Origin: Isoetes taiwanensis | Taxonomy: Eukaryota > Streptophyta > Lycopodiopsida > Isoetales > Isoetaceae | NCBI GenBank assembly: GCA_021234155.1 | Contig: JAJEKV010000002.1 | Coordinates: 30,551,098 to 30,615,097, forward strand | Direction of reading: 5' to 3' | DNA: 64,000 bases | Part shown: piece after piece, positions 49,649 to 58,942 of the stretch | Layout of the letters: the number at the start of each line of letters is the position of its first letter | How positions within the stretch are numbered: position 1 is the stretch's first letter | Made by a program: the position numbers and the translations under genes | The notes under the pieces: model-generated | Database searches by the model: none | What the model was told of the DNA's origin: nothing | The model's input: the letters and a program-made list of their open reading frames with translations, nothing else

Positions 49649-51334
49649 AATCTCAAAATCCTACATAAGGATGCTTTAGGAAGAATACATCTGAAAGAGA
49701 GTACACCAAAACAGAAAAAGAAGATAGTACACTGCTCATTTTTGTCTAAAATCTTAGACAAAGTTTGCATACCTAAAGTAGTCCATCATGTCATGGGTGA
49801 TGTGCTGGGAAATATAGGGGAAGAAATCATGAATGATACCATGTTTTCTTGGAGCTACACAGAAAACATGAGAGACTTATATTATAAGCCTTTCTATATA
49901 TTTGCTCAGGATAATGAGGATGTATGTCCATGTTCAATCCCTCAACTTCAGAAGTTTATTGACCCAGATATAGGTCACATCAGGACAACGGACTATAGAG
50001 TTGTTCAGAATAAACATCTTAGAAATATGTTGATGCTGGGTTTAAACCATATTCCAGACAAAAGCTTAGTATGGACGGAGTTTAAAAAGGACATTATGTG
50101 TACCATTGAAAGGATTTTTTAGATGCATAGATTCTCCTATCCACATATAGAGGATGTTAAGAAGTGTCTGATAATCGATCGTACACTAGAAATAGTTTCA
50201 GATCAGATAAAGGAGAGCTTTAAACGAGATAACACCAGAAAATTCCCCTTGAATGATAATATGGTCACCAGGAGCATTGAGTGGCTCAATAAATTTCTAT
50301 ATGTATCCAGGGTAGATAAAGCTACCAACAACCCTGCATTCATATGCCCGAGACATATAAGAGCCATGGCTAATAACAGATTAAATAGTAGTGACTTTAG
50401 GCAAATTGAAACAGACCAAGTGGCTGTTATTTGGAAGTGCAAAACTGAAATGATACAGATTATGCCAAACACGGAAAATGACTGTGAAAGGCTGCCATAT
50501 CTATTGGGGGTTTATAAAGCTCACAAAAAAGACTACCGTTGGATCACAAATGCCCATGGTACGGTGCACACACAATTTTCTAAAGTTATTACAGCTGTAC
50601 TTAACATGATTATTGAAATCTGGCCGGACATTGCGAGAAAATCATGTGAGCAGTACTGTAACCTATTCCCAGGAAAGGTATATCCCAACTGGATGATTCA
50701 TTCTGTCTATGATGTTGTTTTGAACTTACCAGATAAGATAACTGACATCTTTGTAGCTGATATCACTCGCTGCTATGAATGCATTCCTTTGGATGGTGAT
50801 TCAGGAATTTGCCATGTTATCACTTGTGTTATAAAAGAAACATGGGAATACATGGGTGATCTACATAAGAATTACAAGCTCTGGATTAAGAATGATAATG
50901 ATGATCATTACATTGCTAAATGGTTTAAGGTAGATCCTAAAGGTAAATGCTGGTCCCCAATGGATAGAGATAAGTGCATTAGAGCTAATATATGGTTATT
51001 GACGAACTGTTACATTATGAAAGGTCAAAATACATGGATACAAACATGTGGGATTCCCATGGGATTTGCATGCAGCCCCTGTTGGTGCAATCTCTATCTT
51101 GCCAGGTTTGAAAAAAGGTTTATACATAATCTGGCAAAGCAAGGAAGGTATAAGGAAGCTGAGATGTTTAAATTTACCTTTAGGTTCATGGATGACCTAT
51201 TGGCTGTTAACTGCCCTATTATTAAGCACTTCTTGATGGAGCTATTTACTGATTACCACAACAGTGTACAGATATATGATATGAAGTTTCTCGGCATCAA
51301 AGAAGAAACCAAATACAAGTTTGAAGATGACCCA
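49649..51334 (+). pseudogene. PLE-like reverse transcriptase (5' part, before LTR insertion)
   Basis: One frame from 49649 to the LTR insertion, broken only by a TAG at 50120-50122. In the 405-codon part (50123 on) RT blocks are clear: YLLGVYKAHKKDYRWITNAH (fingers, about 50500-50560), VADITRCYECIP (motif A, first catalytic Asp, about 50755), GIPMGFACSPCWCNLYLARF (motif B, about 51052), FRFMDDLLAVN (motif C with the two catalytic Asp, about 51180) and MKFLGIKEE (motif D-like, about 51285). All three catalytic aspartates are present. The motif set differs from Gypsy, Copia, L1 and TERT; the GIPMG block, retained intron and tandem repeats point to Penelope-like or a related unassigned clade. 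No integrase, RNase H or GIY-YIG is seen. Confidence 0.8.
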
Positions 51335-51781
51335 TGTTAGCCCTTTGGGCTAAACATATGTATGAGTGGCATAGGCCACATGTATTTATCACATTGGACC
51401 ACTTCATCTAGGGCCCAGATTTAGCCCACATATGTGGTAGGTGGCATAGGCCACATGTATTTGTCATATTGGACCCCACAATCTATGGCCCAGATTCAGC
51501 CTAGATCTGTGGAAGGTGAGATGTCAGTTAGGGTTAGGGTTTTGCTCTACTATTTAGAGAGAGCATTTCCTCTCATTGTTTAGGTTTTTGCTCACGTTTT
51601 GGAGCACCTCCTTTTGGAGCATCAATATGATTCTGTTTTGTTCATTCTTTGCTTTGTTCTTGTTCTTGGAGTTCTTCCCATCTTCTTTTGTTGATCCATG
51701 AGCATTTGTGGCAGCCTTGTGGCATCCGGCAGTCATGGACTGCTGCTGCAAGGTGATGCCAAGAACCCCAAAACATCAACA
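51335..51781 (+). repeat. 5' LTR of the young LTR element
   Basis: Opens with a hairpin-capable TGTTAGCCCTTTGGGCTAAA. Contains a tandem duplication (GTGGCATAGGCCACATGTAT... at 51367 and 51438, about 71 bp), and GTTAGGGTTAGGGTTTT near 51537, i.e. two telomere-type repeats that include a plant telo-box. Ends AACATCAACA. Confidence 0.95.
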
Positions 51782-51782
51782 C

Positions 51783-51800
51783 TGGCGCCTCATGCCGGGG
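51783..51800 (+). promoter_or_regulatory. Primer-binding site, tRNA-Asp-like
   Basis: TGGCGCCTCATGCCGGGG lies one base after the LTR. It matches the complement of the 3' end of plant tRNA-Asp (which would give TGGCGCCGTTGCCGGGG) except for three or four central bases. Confidence 0.7.
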
Positions 51801-53099
51801 TATCTTGGGCTCATGATCAATCTCTGTTTCTATTTCAAGTATCTCCAGAAGTTTTTCAGCAAAAATATTGATTCTACGTCGACATTTTCTCGGATTTGTC
51901 CATATTTGGGGCAAACCTGATTCTGGTTCTTGGCAAAATAGCATCATTTGTCATAAGTTCTTGTTCTCCATCGACACATATTTTGGCTTATAATCTCTCA
52001 TGTTTGCCCACAATCAGGAAGGGGCAAAGCAACGCATTAATTTTTTGGGTTCAGCCTTCTGCGGCAAGCAAGCAAGATACCGAGGAAGAGGCCCAACGGC
52101 TCTTTCACAAGTCTTTTTCGTATTTTCTGGATTGAAGCTCTGTTTTTTCGTAGAGCACAGGCAATGGGCAAACATTCAATACAAACCGGGCAAAAGCCCC
52201 ATCATTTCATTCCTTCCCAACGGAAAGCAAAGCGGATTATTCATGGCGATTCTCTTAATATAATTATGTCGCATATGTTACGGTTCTTGTCTTTGGAGAT
52301 GCTCTTTGGGTCTTGACTGTTCTTCATCGACATACTCGTGATTTTTGCCTAATAGTTTCCTTGAACACATGTGGCTTTGATCAATTCAAATTCCTATACG
52401 GATCTATCTCAAAAGCGACAAGCAACTCCATTTTCTTGGTGCGGACCCATATTGGCTCAAGATATGCTTTTGCACTCTGTCTACCACGGTCCGAGATCTG
52501 CAAAAGCGGACCCATTTTGGGGCTCATTTCTTACACGGAGTTCGGACTGTGTATCCGGGCCGCATAAGGCATTAGGCAATCTTCTTTCCAAACGGTATGC
52601 AAAAGCCTTAATGGCGGACAACATCGCCCAAGCAAGGGGTATGCGCATAACAAGATATGTGGTCGCCATATCCGAATCAACTTCCCAACGTTTTTCTCGC
52701 TTCTTGAGGAATTCTTCTCGGGTAAATCATGATAAACCATCTCCGGTCTCGAACTTCACCACAATCGGAAATTTGCATTTGGTCGCTTATTTAGCCCGAA
52801 GCTCACGAATATTTTAGTCCAAAGAATTTACCCGATATGAAGAATCGGTTTGCAACATTCGCCTTTATATCGGACGCATCCGGGACTTGGATTTGTACAT
52901 TGCCAAGCACAATATTGAAGCTATCTTTGTGCGGCATAGGCCTAGCAGCAGCGGTGATGCACATTCACTCCTATTCACTCCTGCAAAGTATTTTCGTGGC
53001 ACTCAAATGCCCTCTTTTCTGCAACAAATGATCTTCTGGCAAAACTTGGGCACGAATTCTGTGCATCTACTCAAGCCCCTTGAAGAAACCAACTCCACG

Positions 53100-54830
53100 G
53101 CCCCCTACGGCGTGGACCAATCTATGACTTTTTCACGTAGTGTGAAGTCCACCCACGACTCTGTGACCCCAAAATTTCAAGACATCACTACCCATGCCAG
53201 CCGAAGCCAGGCAAGCACTAGAGTTTTGCACGTGTTTTCAAAGGGTTTGGTCTTCATCACCAACGACCCACGGCCATCCGCGTGGCTTCAAAATGCAACA
53301 CCTTCCAAAGTCGTCGTCTGCCCAACCTTCCTGAAGCCCGCGGCCATCCGCGTAACCCGGCGTTCTTTATCTTCCGCAGTGGGCTTTGTCGCTCACGGCG
53401 TGGCAACAAAAGTCTTGGAGACCTTTCTACAACTCTCACGGCAACAAGCTTCTAAGGCCATAGCGGTTCGTGCTACCCTCACCCATGACCGTAAGAAAGT
53501 CCGATCCCGGCGGAGTCACTTTCGGCATATTCCGCGGCCTCCCCCGGTGAAGTCCGGTCGAGCCCCCGGACCCACGGCCCCTCACGGCGTGGACCCTCCC
53601 ACGGGCTATCACGGCGTGGCCTTCCGCCCTCAAAATCCCACGGCCCATCAGGATGTGGCCACGGCACCTTCAGCGCCGACGGCCCCTCACGGGCGTGGTA
53701 CCAGTTTTGGCGTGCGGCCCACCCAACCATTGAAAAAAAAAAAGCATAGCATGAAATCACTTGTCGTTCAACACACATATCTTCAATGACTCTATTCTTT
53801 TATGGCGACACTTGGCACTTGGGCCATTCAAGATGGGCAACATTCTTGGTATTTTTCACTTCTTCTACTATTGAAGAGGCTTTTTTTTTTTTATACCATC
53901 TATCACGTTCTATACATGGCGTGCTTATAAGCAAATGGCGTGAAGATGATTCAACCTTCCGCCCCTTTCATACCTTAACCTTACATGGCCCAACGGCATG
54001 TTAAGGCCATTCTTCAGCACTTGGATGCAAACTCGATCACGACCCCTTGGCGTGATTTGTTTAATGCATCATTCTCTTTCCACAACCAACTCACGGCCCA
54101 AAGGCGTGAGTTCATCAAAATTGTCACGGCCCCTCACGGCGTGACTTCGAGCACAACTTTCAATCCTCTTTTCATGCAAGAAGTTTTTGGAGCATATTTT
54201 TGGCACATTTTGGGGGACGCCTCATCTTTTGCCGCATTCTTGGAGATCTTCTTTGCACCTTTGTACCAACAAATTTCAAGTTCCTGCAATGGCGTGAAGA
54301 TGAATTCTGCCTTCCGCCCCTTCGTACATCAACCTCACATGGCCACATGGCGTGTGCAGGCCAATTTCAACAATTCCTCGCAAAAAAGCTCAACTCTTTA
54401 GTGTCAACTTTTTCAAGTTTTCAAGTTCAACATTTTGATCAACCTCATCCGTCCATAATACATGGCGGTTGAGCCTCTTTCAAGTTCAACAAATGGCGTG
54501 AAGATGACTTAGGGCCTTCCGCCCCTTCAATCACTTATGTTTCAACTCTTTCAAGTTCAACTCTTTGTTCAAATCTTTCCAGTTCAACAACTGGCATGAA
54601 GCTGACTTAGGGCCTTCCGCCCCTTCAATTTCAACTCTTTCAAGTTCAACTCTTTGTTCAAATCTTTCCAGTTCAACAACTGGCATGAAGCTGACTTAGG
54701 GCCTTCCGCCCCTTCAATTTCAACTCCTTCAAGTTCAACTCTCTCTTTCAACTCCTTCAAGTTCAACTCTCTCTTTCAATCTTTCAAGTTCAACACATGG
54801 CGTGAAGATGACTTATGGCCTTCCGCCCCT
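53100..54830 (+). repeat. Internal repeats of the LTR element
   Basis: Two motif families recur. ACGGCCCCTCACGGCGTGG and variants occur at about 53100, 53395, 53575, 53610, 53685 and 54126. GGCGTGAAGATGA followed by CCTTCCGCCCCTTCA occurs at about 53938, 54293, 54496, 54592 (as GGCATGAAGCTGA), 54683 and 54799, separated by TTTCAAGTTCAACTCT units. A clean 90-bp tandem duplication lies at about 54560-54740. Confidence 0.85.
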
Positions 54831-54905
54831 TCAACAATTTTTGTTTCCTCACTTTTGTTCAACTCATTCCAAGACACTTTGATTGGCGCATATATTCGGA
54901 GCTAA

Positions 54906-55020
54906 GTGGCAAGCTCAAGAGAAGTGGTGACAGCCTTCTCAACCTTAGATTTGACTTCTATAGATTTAAAGGAGCTTGTGGCAAGCTCAAGAGAAGTGGT
55001 GACAGCCTTCTCAACCTCTC
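54906..55020 (+). repeat. Two-copy duplication near the 3' end of the LTR element
   Basis: TGGCAAGCTCAAGAGAAGTG through GTGACAGCCTTCTCAACC occurs at 54906 and 54979, separated by about 33 bases. Confidence 0.85.
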
Positions 55021-55156
55021 ATGATTTCTGTACTTCATCGACATTTGCATTTTTTGGGTCAAGAATTTTCGGCGACATTATCATTATTTCCCCTCACTTT
55101 GGCCACTGTTGTAAATGTTTAACCTGATGTTATAAAGGTTCTACATAGTTTGGTGT

Positions 55157-55168
55157 GGTGGGGGGGAG
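55157..55168 (+). promoter_or_regulatory. Polypurine tract
   Basis: GGTGGGGGGGAG directly upstream of the right LTR, the expected place for second-strand priming. Confidence 0.75.
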
Positions 55169-55615
55169 TGTTAGCCCTTTGGGCTAAACATATGTATGAG
55201 TGGCATAGGCCACATGTATTTATCACATTGGACCACTTCATCTAGGGCCCAGATTTAGCCCACATATGTGGTAGGTGGCATAGGCCACATGTATTTGTCA
55301 TATTGGACCCCACAATCTATGGCCCAGATTCAGCCTAGATCTGTGGAAGGTGAGATGTCAGTTAGGGTTAGGGTTTTGCTCTACTATTTAGAGAGAGCAT
55401 TTCCTCTCATTGTTTAGGTTTTTGCTCACGTTTTGGAGCACCTCCTTTTGGAGCATCAATATGATTCTGTTTTGTTCATTCTTTGCTTTGTTCTTGTTCT
55501 TGGAGTTCTTCCCATCTTCTTTTGTTGATCCATGAGCATTTGTGGCAGCCTTGTGGCATCCGGCAGTCATGGACTGCTGCTGCAAGGTGATGCCAAGAAC
55601 CCCAAAACATCAACA
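55169..55615 (+). repeat. 3' LTR of the young LTR element
   Basis: No difference from the 5' LTR found over 447 bases by eye. Confidence 0.95.
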
Positions 55616-55620
55616 ACCCA

Positions 55621-55916
55621 GAGTGTAGCTTTGGATATAAAGGTAATTTTTTGAATATGACTATAGAAATATTTAGCAGGGCTAACGGTATTTACAACAC
55701 TACTCGATTTGATAAGAGGGACATTCTCCCATTCAAGGCTCTTAAGTACATACATGCTAACAGTTGTAGGCCGTTAAGGACATTAAAGAGATCATACAAA
55801 ATTTCGTGGGCTTTGACCAGAAGGGTCTAAAGATAAGGATTTACAAATATCTTTGCAATAACGAATTTCCAGGTCTGAAGTTCGATATTACTGTCTTGCA
55901 GATGCTACTCAAGTAA
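55621..55916 (+). pseudogene. PLE-like RT, C-terminal remainder after the LTR insertion
   Basis: The RT frame resumes at 55621 in phase with the codon split by the LTR element and stays open to 55827. From about 55772 a second frame (EIIQNFVGFDQKGLKIRIYK, then FPGLKFDITVLQMLLK) stays open to a stop at 55914-55916, suggesting one indel near 55775. This would be the RT thumb region. No CxxC zinc knuckle or GIY-YIG follows, so an endonuclease is missing or was never there. Confidence 0.6.
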
Positions 55917-55995
55917 GACTGATCAAGGTATGTGATTCGAGATTTGTTGATTACATACTATGGCTTAAAATATTTCAATATACTTTAATGGGCAT

Positions 55996-56030
55996 GGCTT
56001 AACCCCTGCTGTGGCAGTAGGGGTAAGCCA
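55996..56030. other. Strong inverted repeat (hairpin)
   Basis: GGCTTAACCCCTGCTG pairs with CAGTAGGGGTAAGCC across a short loop, 14 or 15 pairs with one mismatch. It sits between the last RT stop and the start of the second direct repeat, i.e. near the 3' end of the unit. Confidence 0.75.
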
Positions 56031-56615
56031 TCCCTATAGTCACAGTTTATCTGTTATATGGAGTTAAGGCGTGCTTCCACGGTAGGTGGTAGGCTTTTTT
56101 TTATTGCTATTATTGGTGCCCTGAAGTCTCAGTGTACAAATGCATAGGGTGTTTGTTTAAATACAAATTTACATCCAACAACATTGCTAGTTAATGCTGG
56201 CAGGAGTAATATGACCATAGATAGGTGTGTCAAGAATAGGGGTAAACATCAGTTTGCTGACCTCATTGATAACAGATACACATACCTTCTTGACAAGTTG
56301 TGGGCATTAAAGGGATGTAAAGATTTACATGGAGTTTAACTACAGAGAATGATGAGCAATGGTAACATGGGTCCAAGTACATTAGGTAATGACTCAATGT
56401 TATATGGTTGGTAAATTCTAATTTCCTTTTTTTAATTTTTTTAAAAAAAAGGGGGGTGGGTAAGACTAACTCCTATGCGCCAATAGTTATTGGCACCTTG
56501 GTATACCCTAAAATTTATGAGTGACGGGTATGGAGCAGAGCGCTCCAAATGATCTTTGACCTTTTCACTATAGTAGACCATATCTAGGAAAGATAGATAT
56601 AAGTGTGATCGGATT

Positions 56616-56954
56616 ATGGGTTTTAATTCCGATGGAGATGAAACATCAGGGTCTGAAAGTGAATGGTTAGAAGCAGAGTCTCTTAGGCGCGAACTGGAAG
56701 CGTATACTGTTGAAAATCAGTTCATCACTAACAAGGGCATGGAGAATCGCAGCTACAAAGGTGGCTATGGCAAAAATAAGATCACGTTTGGTAGAGATGA
56801 TAGAGCTGGGTTCCAAAAAGGAGAAAATGTATCTGGAAAAAAGAGGCAAGCGAGCTTTTTTTTGCCCCAGAATGTTAATGAAACACAGGAGATTGATGAG
56901 GACTTAGATCACAATCAGGTTCTTTGTTTTTTCTCGTCATCCTTTACAGATTAA
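56616..56954 (+). CDS. Uncharacterised 112-residue frame of the PLE-like unit
   Basis: Starts MGFNSDGDETSGSESEWLEA and ends CFFSSSFTD. Highly charged: acidic start, basic Lys/Arg/Gly-rich middle (GMENRSYKGGYGKNK), acidic end. The copy 1 counterpart is intact in sequence but lacks one A near its start. No known domain. It may be a first exon or small accessory protein (ORF1-like) of the element; a role in nucleic-acid binding would be a guess from charge alone. Confidence 0.4.
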   Translation: MGFNSDGDETSGSESEWLEAESLRRELEAYTVENQFITNKGMENRSYKGGYGKNKITFGRDDRAGFQKGENVSGKKRQASFFLPQNVNETQEIDEDLDHNQVLCFFSSSFTD

Positions 56955-57839
56955 CTAGCTTATTTAAGGCTGTTTTTTAAGCTTCAATATTCTGTTACAA
57001 AGCCGGAAAAACTATTTAGGTTTCTCTAGGTTTTCCTTGTTATTTAGATTACCAGGAGATAATCCATCTCTGATATATTCAATGATAAAATATAAGCCTG
57101 TTATGACAGTTTTGAGTATAAAGAATATAGACCAGAGTCTTCTTCATCTTGAACACATCTAAAGTAGCTAATGTTGAGCACAATAGACAGCATTGCATAA
57201 ATAAATTCTAAGTGGACAATGGAAATATCTGGACATTTATGTCACTGATAAAGACTCGGGTCAGATATGTAAAAATTATGATTTAAAGACTTATAAGAAT
57301 ACACAAATATCTTAGTGATCTGTAAGGTGTTTGACTCCTTTATTGCATAAACTTGCACTTGCCTTTGATGAGTATACAGGCTACTAAACATAGATTGTTT
57401 TAAAGTTACATGCACTGCTCTATTTGTTTAATCCTTTAAATCTATTTCCTACATCCTAGAATAACAAAAAGGGACAAAAGGGACAACAATGGGTGACCAG
57501 CTATGAGCTGGAGATCCCAATGTACCTTTTGGCCCTTGCATCTTTACCAGGTTTACCGCTAATGTTTGCATGATTGGCTGCAGGTACGGGATCTTCCTCC
57601 AATTGTCTTCCTTTTTTTATCTCGATTTGTTAATTCTGGATGGATGGAGGTTGGTGTTCTGAAGTTATGATATTTTGGCGGATCCTCTATGCTGCTATGG
57701 AAAAAATGAAATATATGGCCAATATGTATCTCAGATTGAGAACTGGAGTAACCTTGACCTTAAGCTCTTTACTATTATTAACTTTTGGCAACTCTTATAT
57801 CTATTGCTAAGTTCTGGTTTTTATAAGACGTATGTGTTT

Positions 57840-58114
57840 GGGTGAAAGCATGTTAGGGCCTACATAAAAAATTACCAAAAAGGTACTTTTCTGTGTACTT
57901 TTGTGCAAGTACATAATTGTATTTTAAAGTACCTAGACTACACGATTGACTAAAAGAAATTGTGTTATGTTCAAGAGTAGTAGTACATACATGTTGTAAG
58001 GTACTTTGTGATGTCAAGAAGATGTTAAGAACTCAAATATATCATTATCTTTGACTACCCAGAGTATTTTCCAGATAGTTTCCAAAACATGTAGGCCCTA
58101 ACATGCTCTTACCC
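57840..58114. mobile_element. 275-bp MITE with 26-bp terminal inverted repeats
   Basis: Left end GGGTGAAAGCATGTTAGGGC and right end (inverted) GGGTAAGAGCATGTTAGGGC, both continuing CTACAT. Target duplication GTTT (57836-57839, 58115-58118), or TTT if read one base shorter. Copy 1 of the repeat shows the empty site (TATGTGTTTAAGTGAC near 46053). Superfamily uncertain; neither 2-, 8- nor 9-bp duplications fit. Confidence 0.92.
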
Positions 58115-58942
58115 GTTTAAGTGACATCATTGCTAATCTGCCATGACAGGAATATGCACTATGCATATGGTTTTTATGATATTTATCTGACTAGCTGTCA
58201 CTATGAAAAGATTTTGAAACTCTTAATGGTTTGATCCTGATATAATAAGAAAACAGTTTTGAAATTGATGAGGGTACCTTTTCCAGAATATGCTGTATCT
58301 TATACCTTATTATGGCAATTAGTTTACGTGCAACTAGGTGGTTCCTTTCTTTAGGAGAGTATATACATGTTATGGTACTATGGCAATTTGTCAGGGAATA
58401 TTGCACCATGTGATTCCCCATAACCAGACTTGCTGGTGTAGGACAAAATATGATATATTTCTTTGACTGTTTTTATTGCATAAGATCGTGTTTTCTTGTC
58501 AACAAGATTTTATCTAAACATTTTCATGAGTCCAACTATAATATTGTTACCAAATGGTGTCAATATTAAACTGAACATCCATATAGTATATCATGGATTT
58601 ATATAGGTCCATCAAGAACAATTGTATGGTATGACTGATCTTTGTGAAAAAGATAAGTAACAGGTCTAAACTGCATTTGACATTTTGAATAAGGACATGA
58701 CTGGCAGTACCCAGTGGAAAACCAAGTACGAAAATTCCAGTAAATGAGGATCTTTTGATCAGGTGATAACTAGTTTGTAATGGTTGCTGTTTTAAGACAG
58801 ATGTTAAATGATTACAATGACTTGAAGTATAAATGATATTGAGTAGGTATGCTGGAAATACTCAGTCCGGTAGTAGGGTGATAATACTACCAAAGGATTG
58901 ACTGAGGTGGATGTTTGGTCTAGTGTATCTAGTTCAAATCGG

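Larger units (their letters stand above)
51335..55615 (+). mobile_element. Non-autonomous LTR retrotransposon, very young, inside the RT frame
   Basis: LTRs at 51335-51781 and 55169-55615 (447 bp each) are identical by eye, begin TG and end CA. The target duplication ACCCA lies at 51330-51334 and 55616-55620. A primer-binding site follows the left LTR and a G-rich polypurine tract precedes the right one. The 3.39 kb interior shows no gag, protease, integrase or RT; its longest frame (52887-53789, 300 codons) has no recognisable domain. That fits a large retrotransposon derivative (LARD) depending on a Gypsy- or Copia-type helper. It splits codon CCA of the PLE-like RT. Confidence 0.95.
56103..58942 (+). 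repeat. PLE-like direct repeat, copy 2 (with MITE insert)
   Basis: Same content and order as 44320-47567, beginning after an 8-base T run and ending AGTTCAAATCGG. Less the MITE, about 2.56 kb. It lacks about 57 bases present in copy 1 (46968-47020). Differences are scattered single bases and small indels. A long T run starting 58943 (the reversed poly(A) of an L1) cuts it, so the unit may continue beyond the LINE. Confidence 0.95.

Noticed and set aside
47832-51334. Telomerase reverse transcriptase
   Set aside because: No TERT-specific T, CP or insertion-in-fingers motifs are visible, and motif B (GIPMG...) and the repeats fit a mobile element better.
51554-51751. 65-codon minus-strand frame repeated at 55388-55585
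   Set aside because: Entirely within the two LTRs; antisense and low complexity (Lys/Asn-rich).
52887-53789. 300-codon frame in the young LTR element as a gag gene
   Set aside because: No CCHC knuckle or capsid-like pattern; it is Pro/Ala/Arg-rich over the GGCGTG repeats and ends without a protease or pol.
44320-58942. Hammerhead ribozyme in the direct repeats, as reported for Penelope-like elements
   Set aside because: I looked for the CTGANGA core with a following GAAA box on both strands and saw only near misses such as TTGATGAG; no complete core could be assembled by eye.
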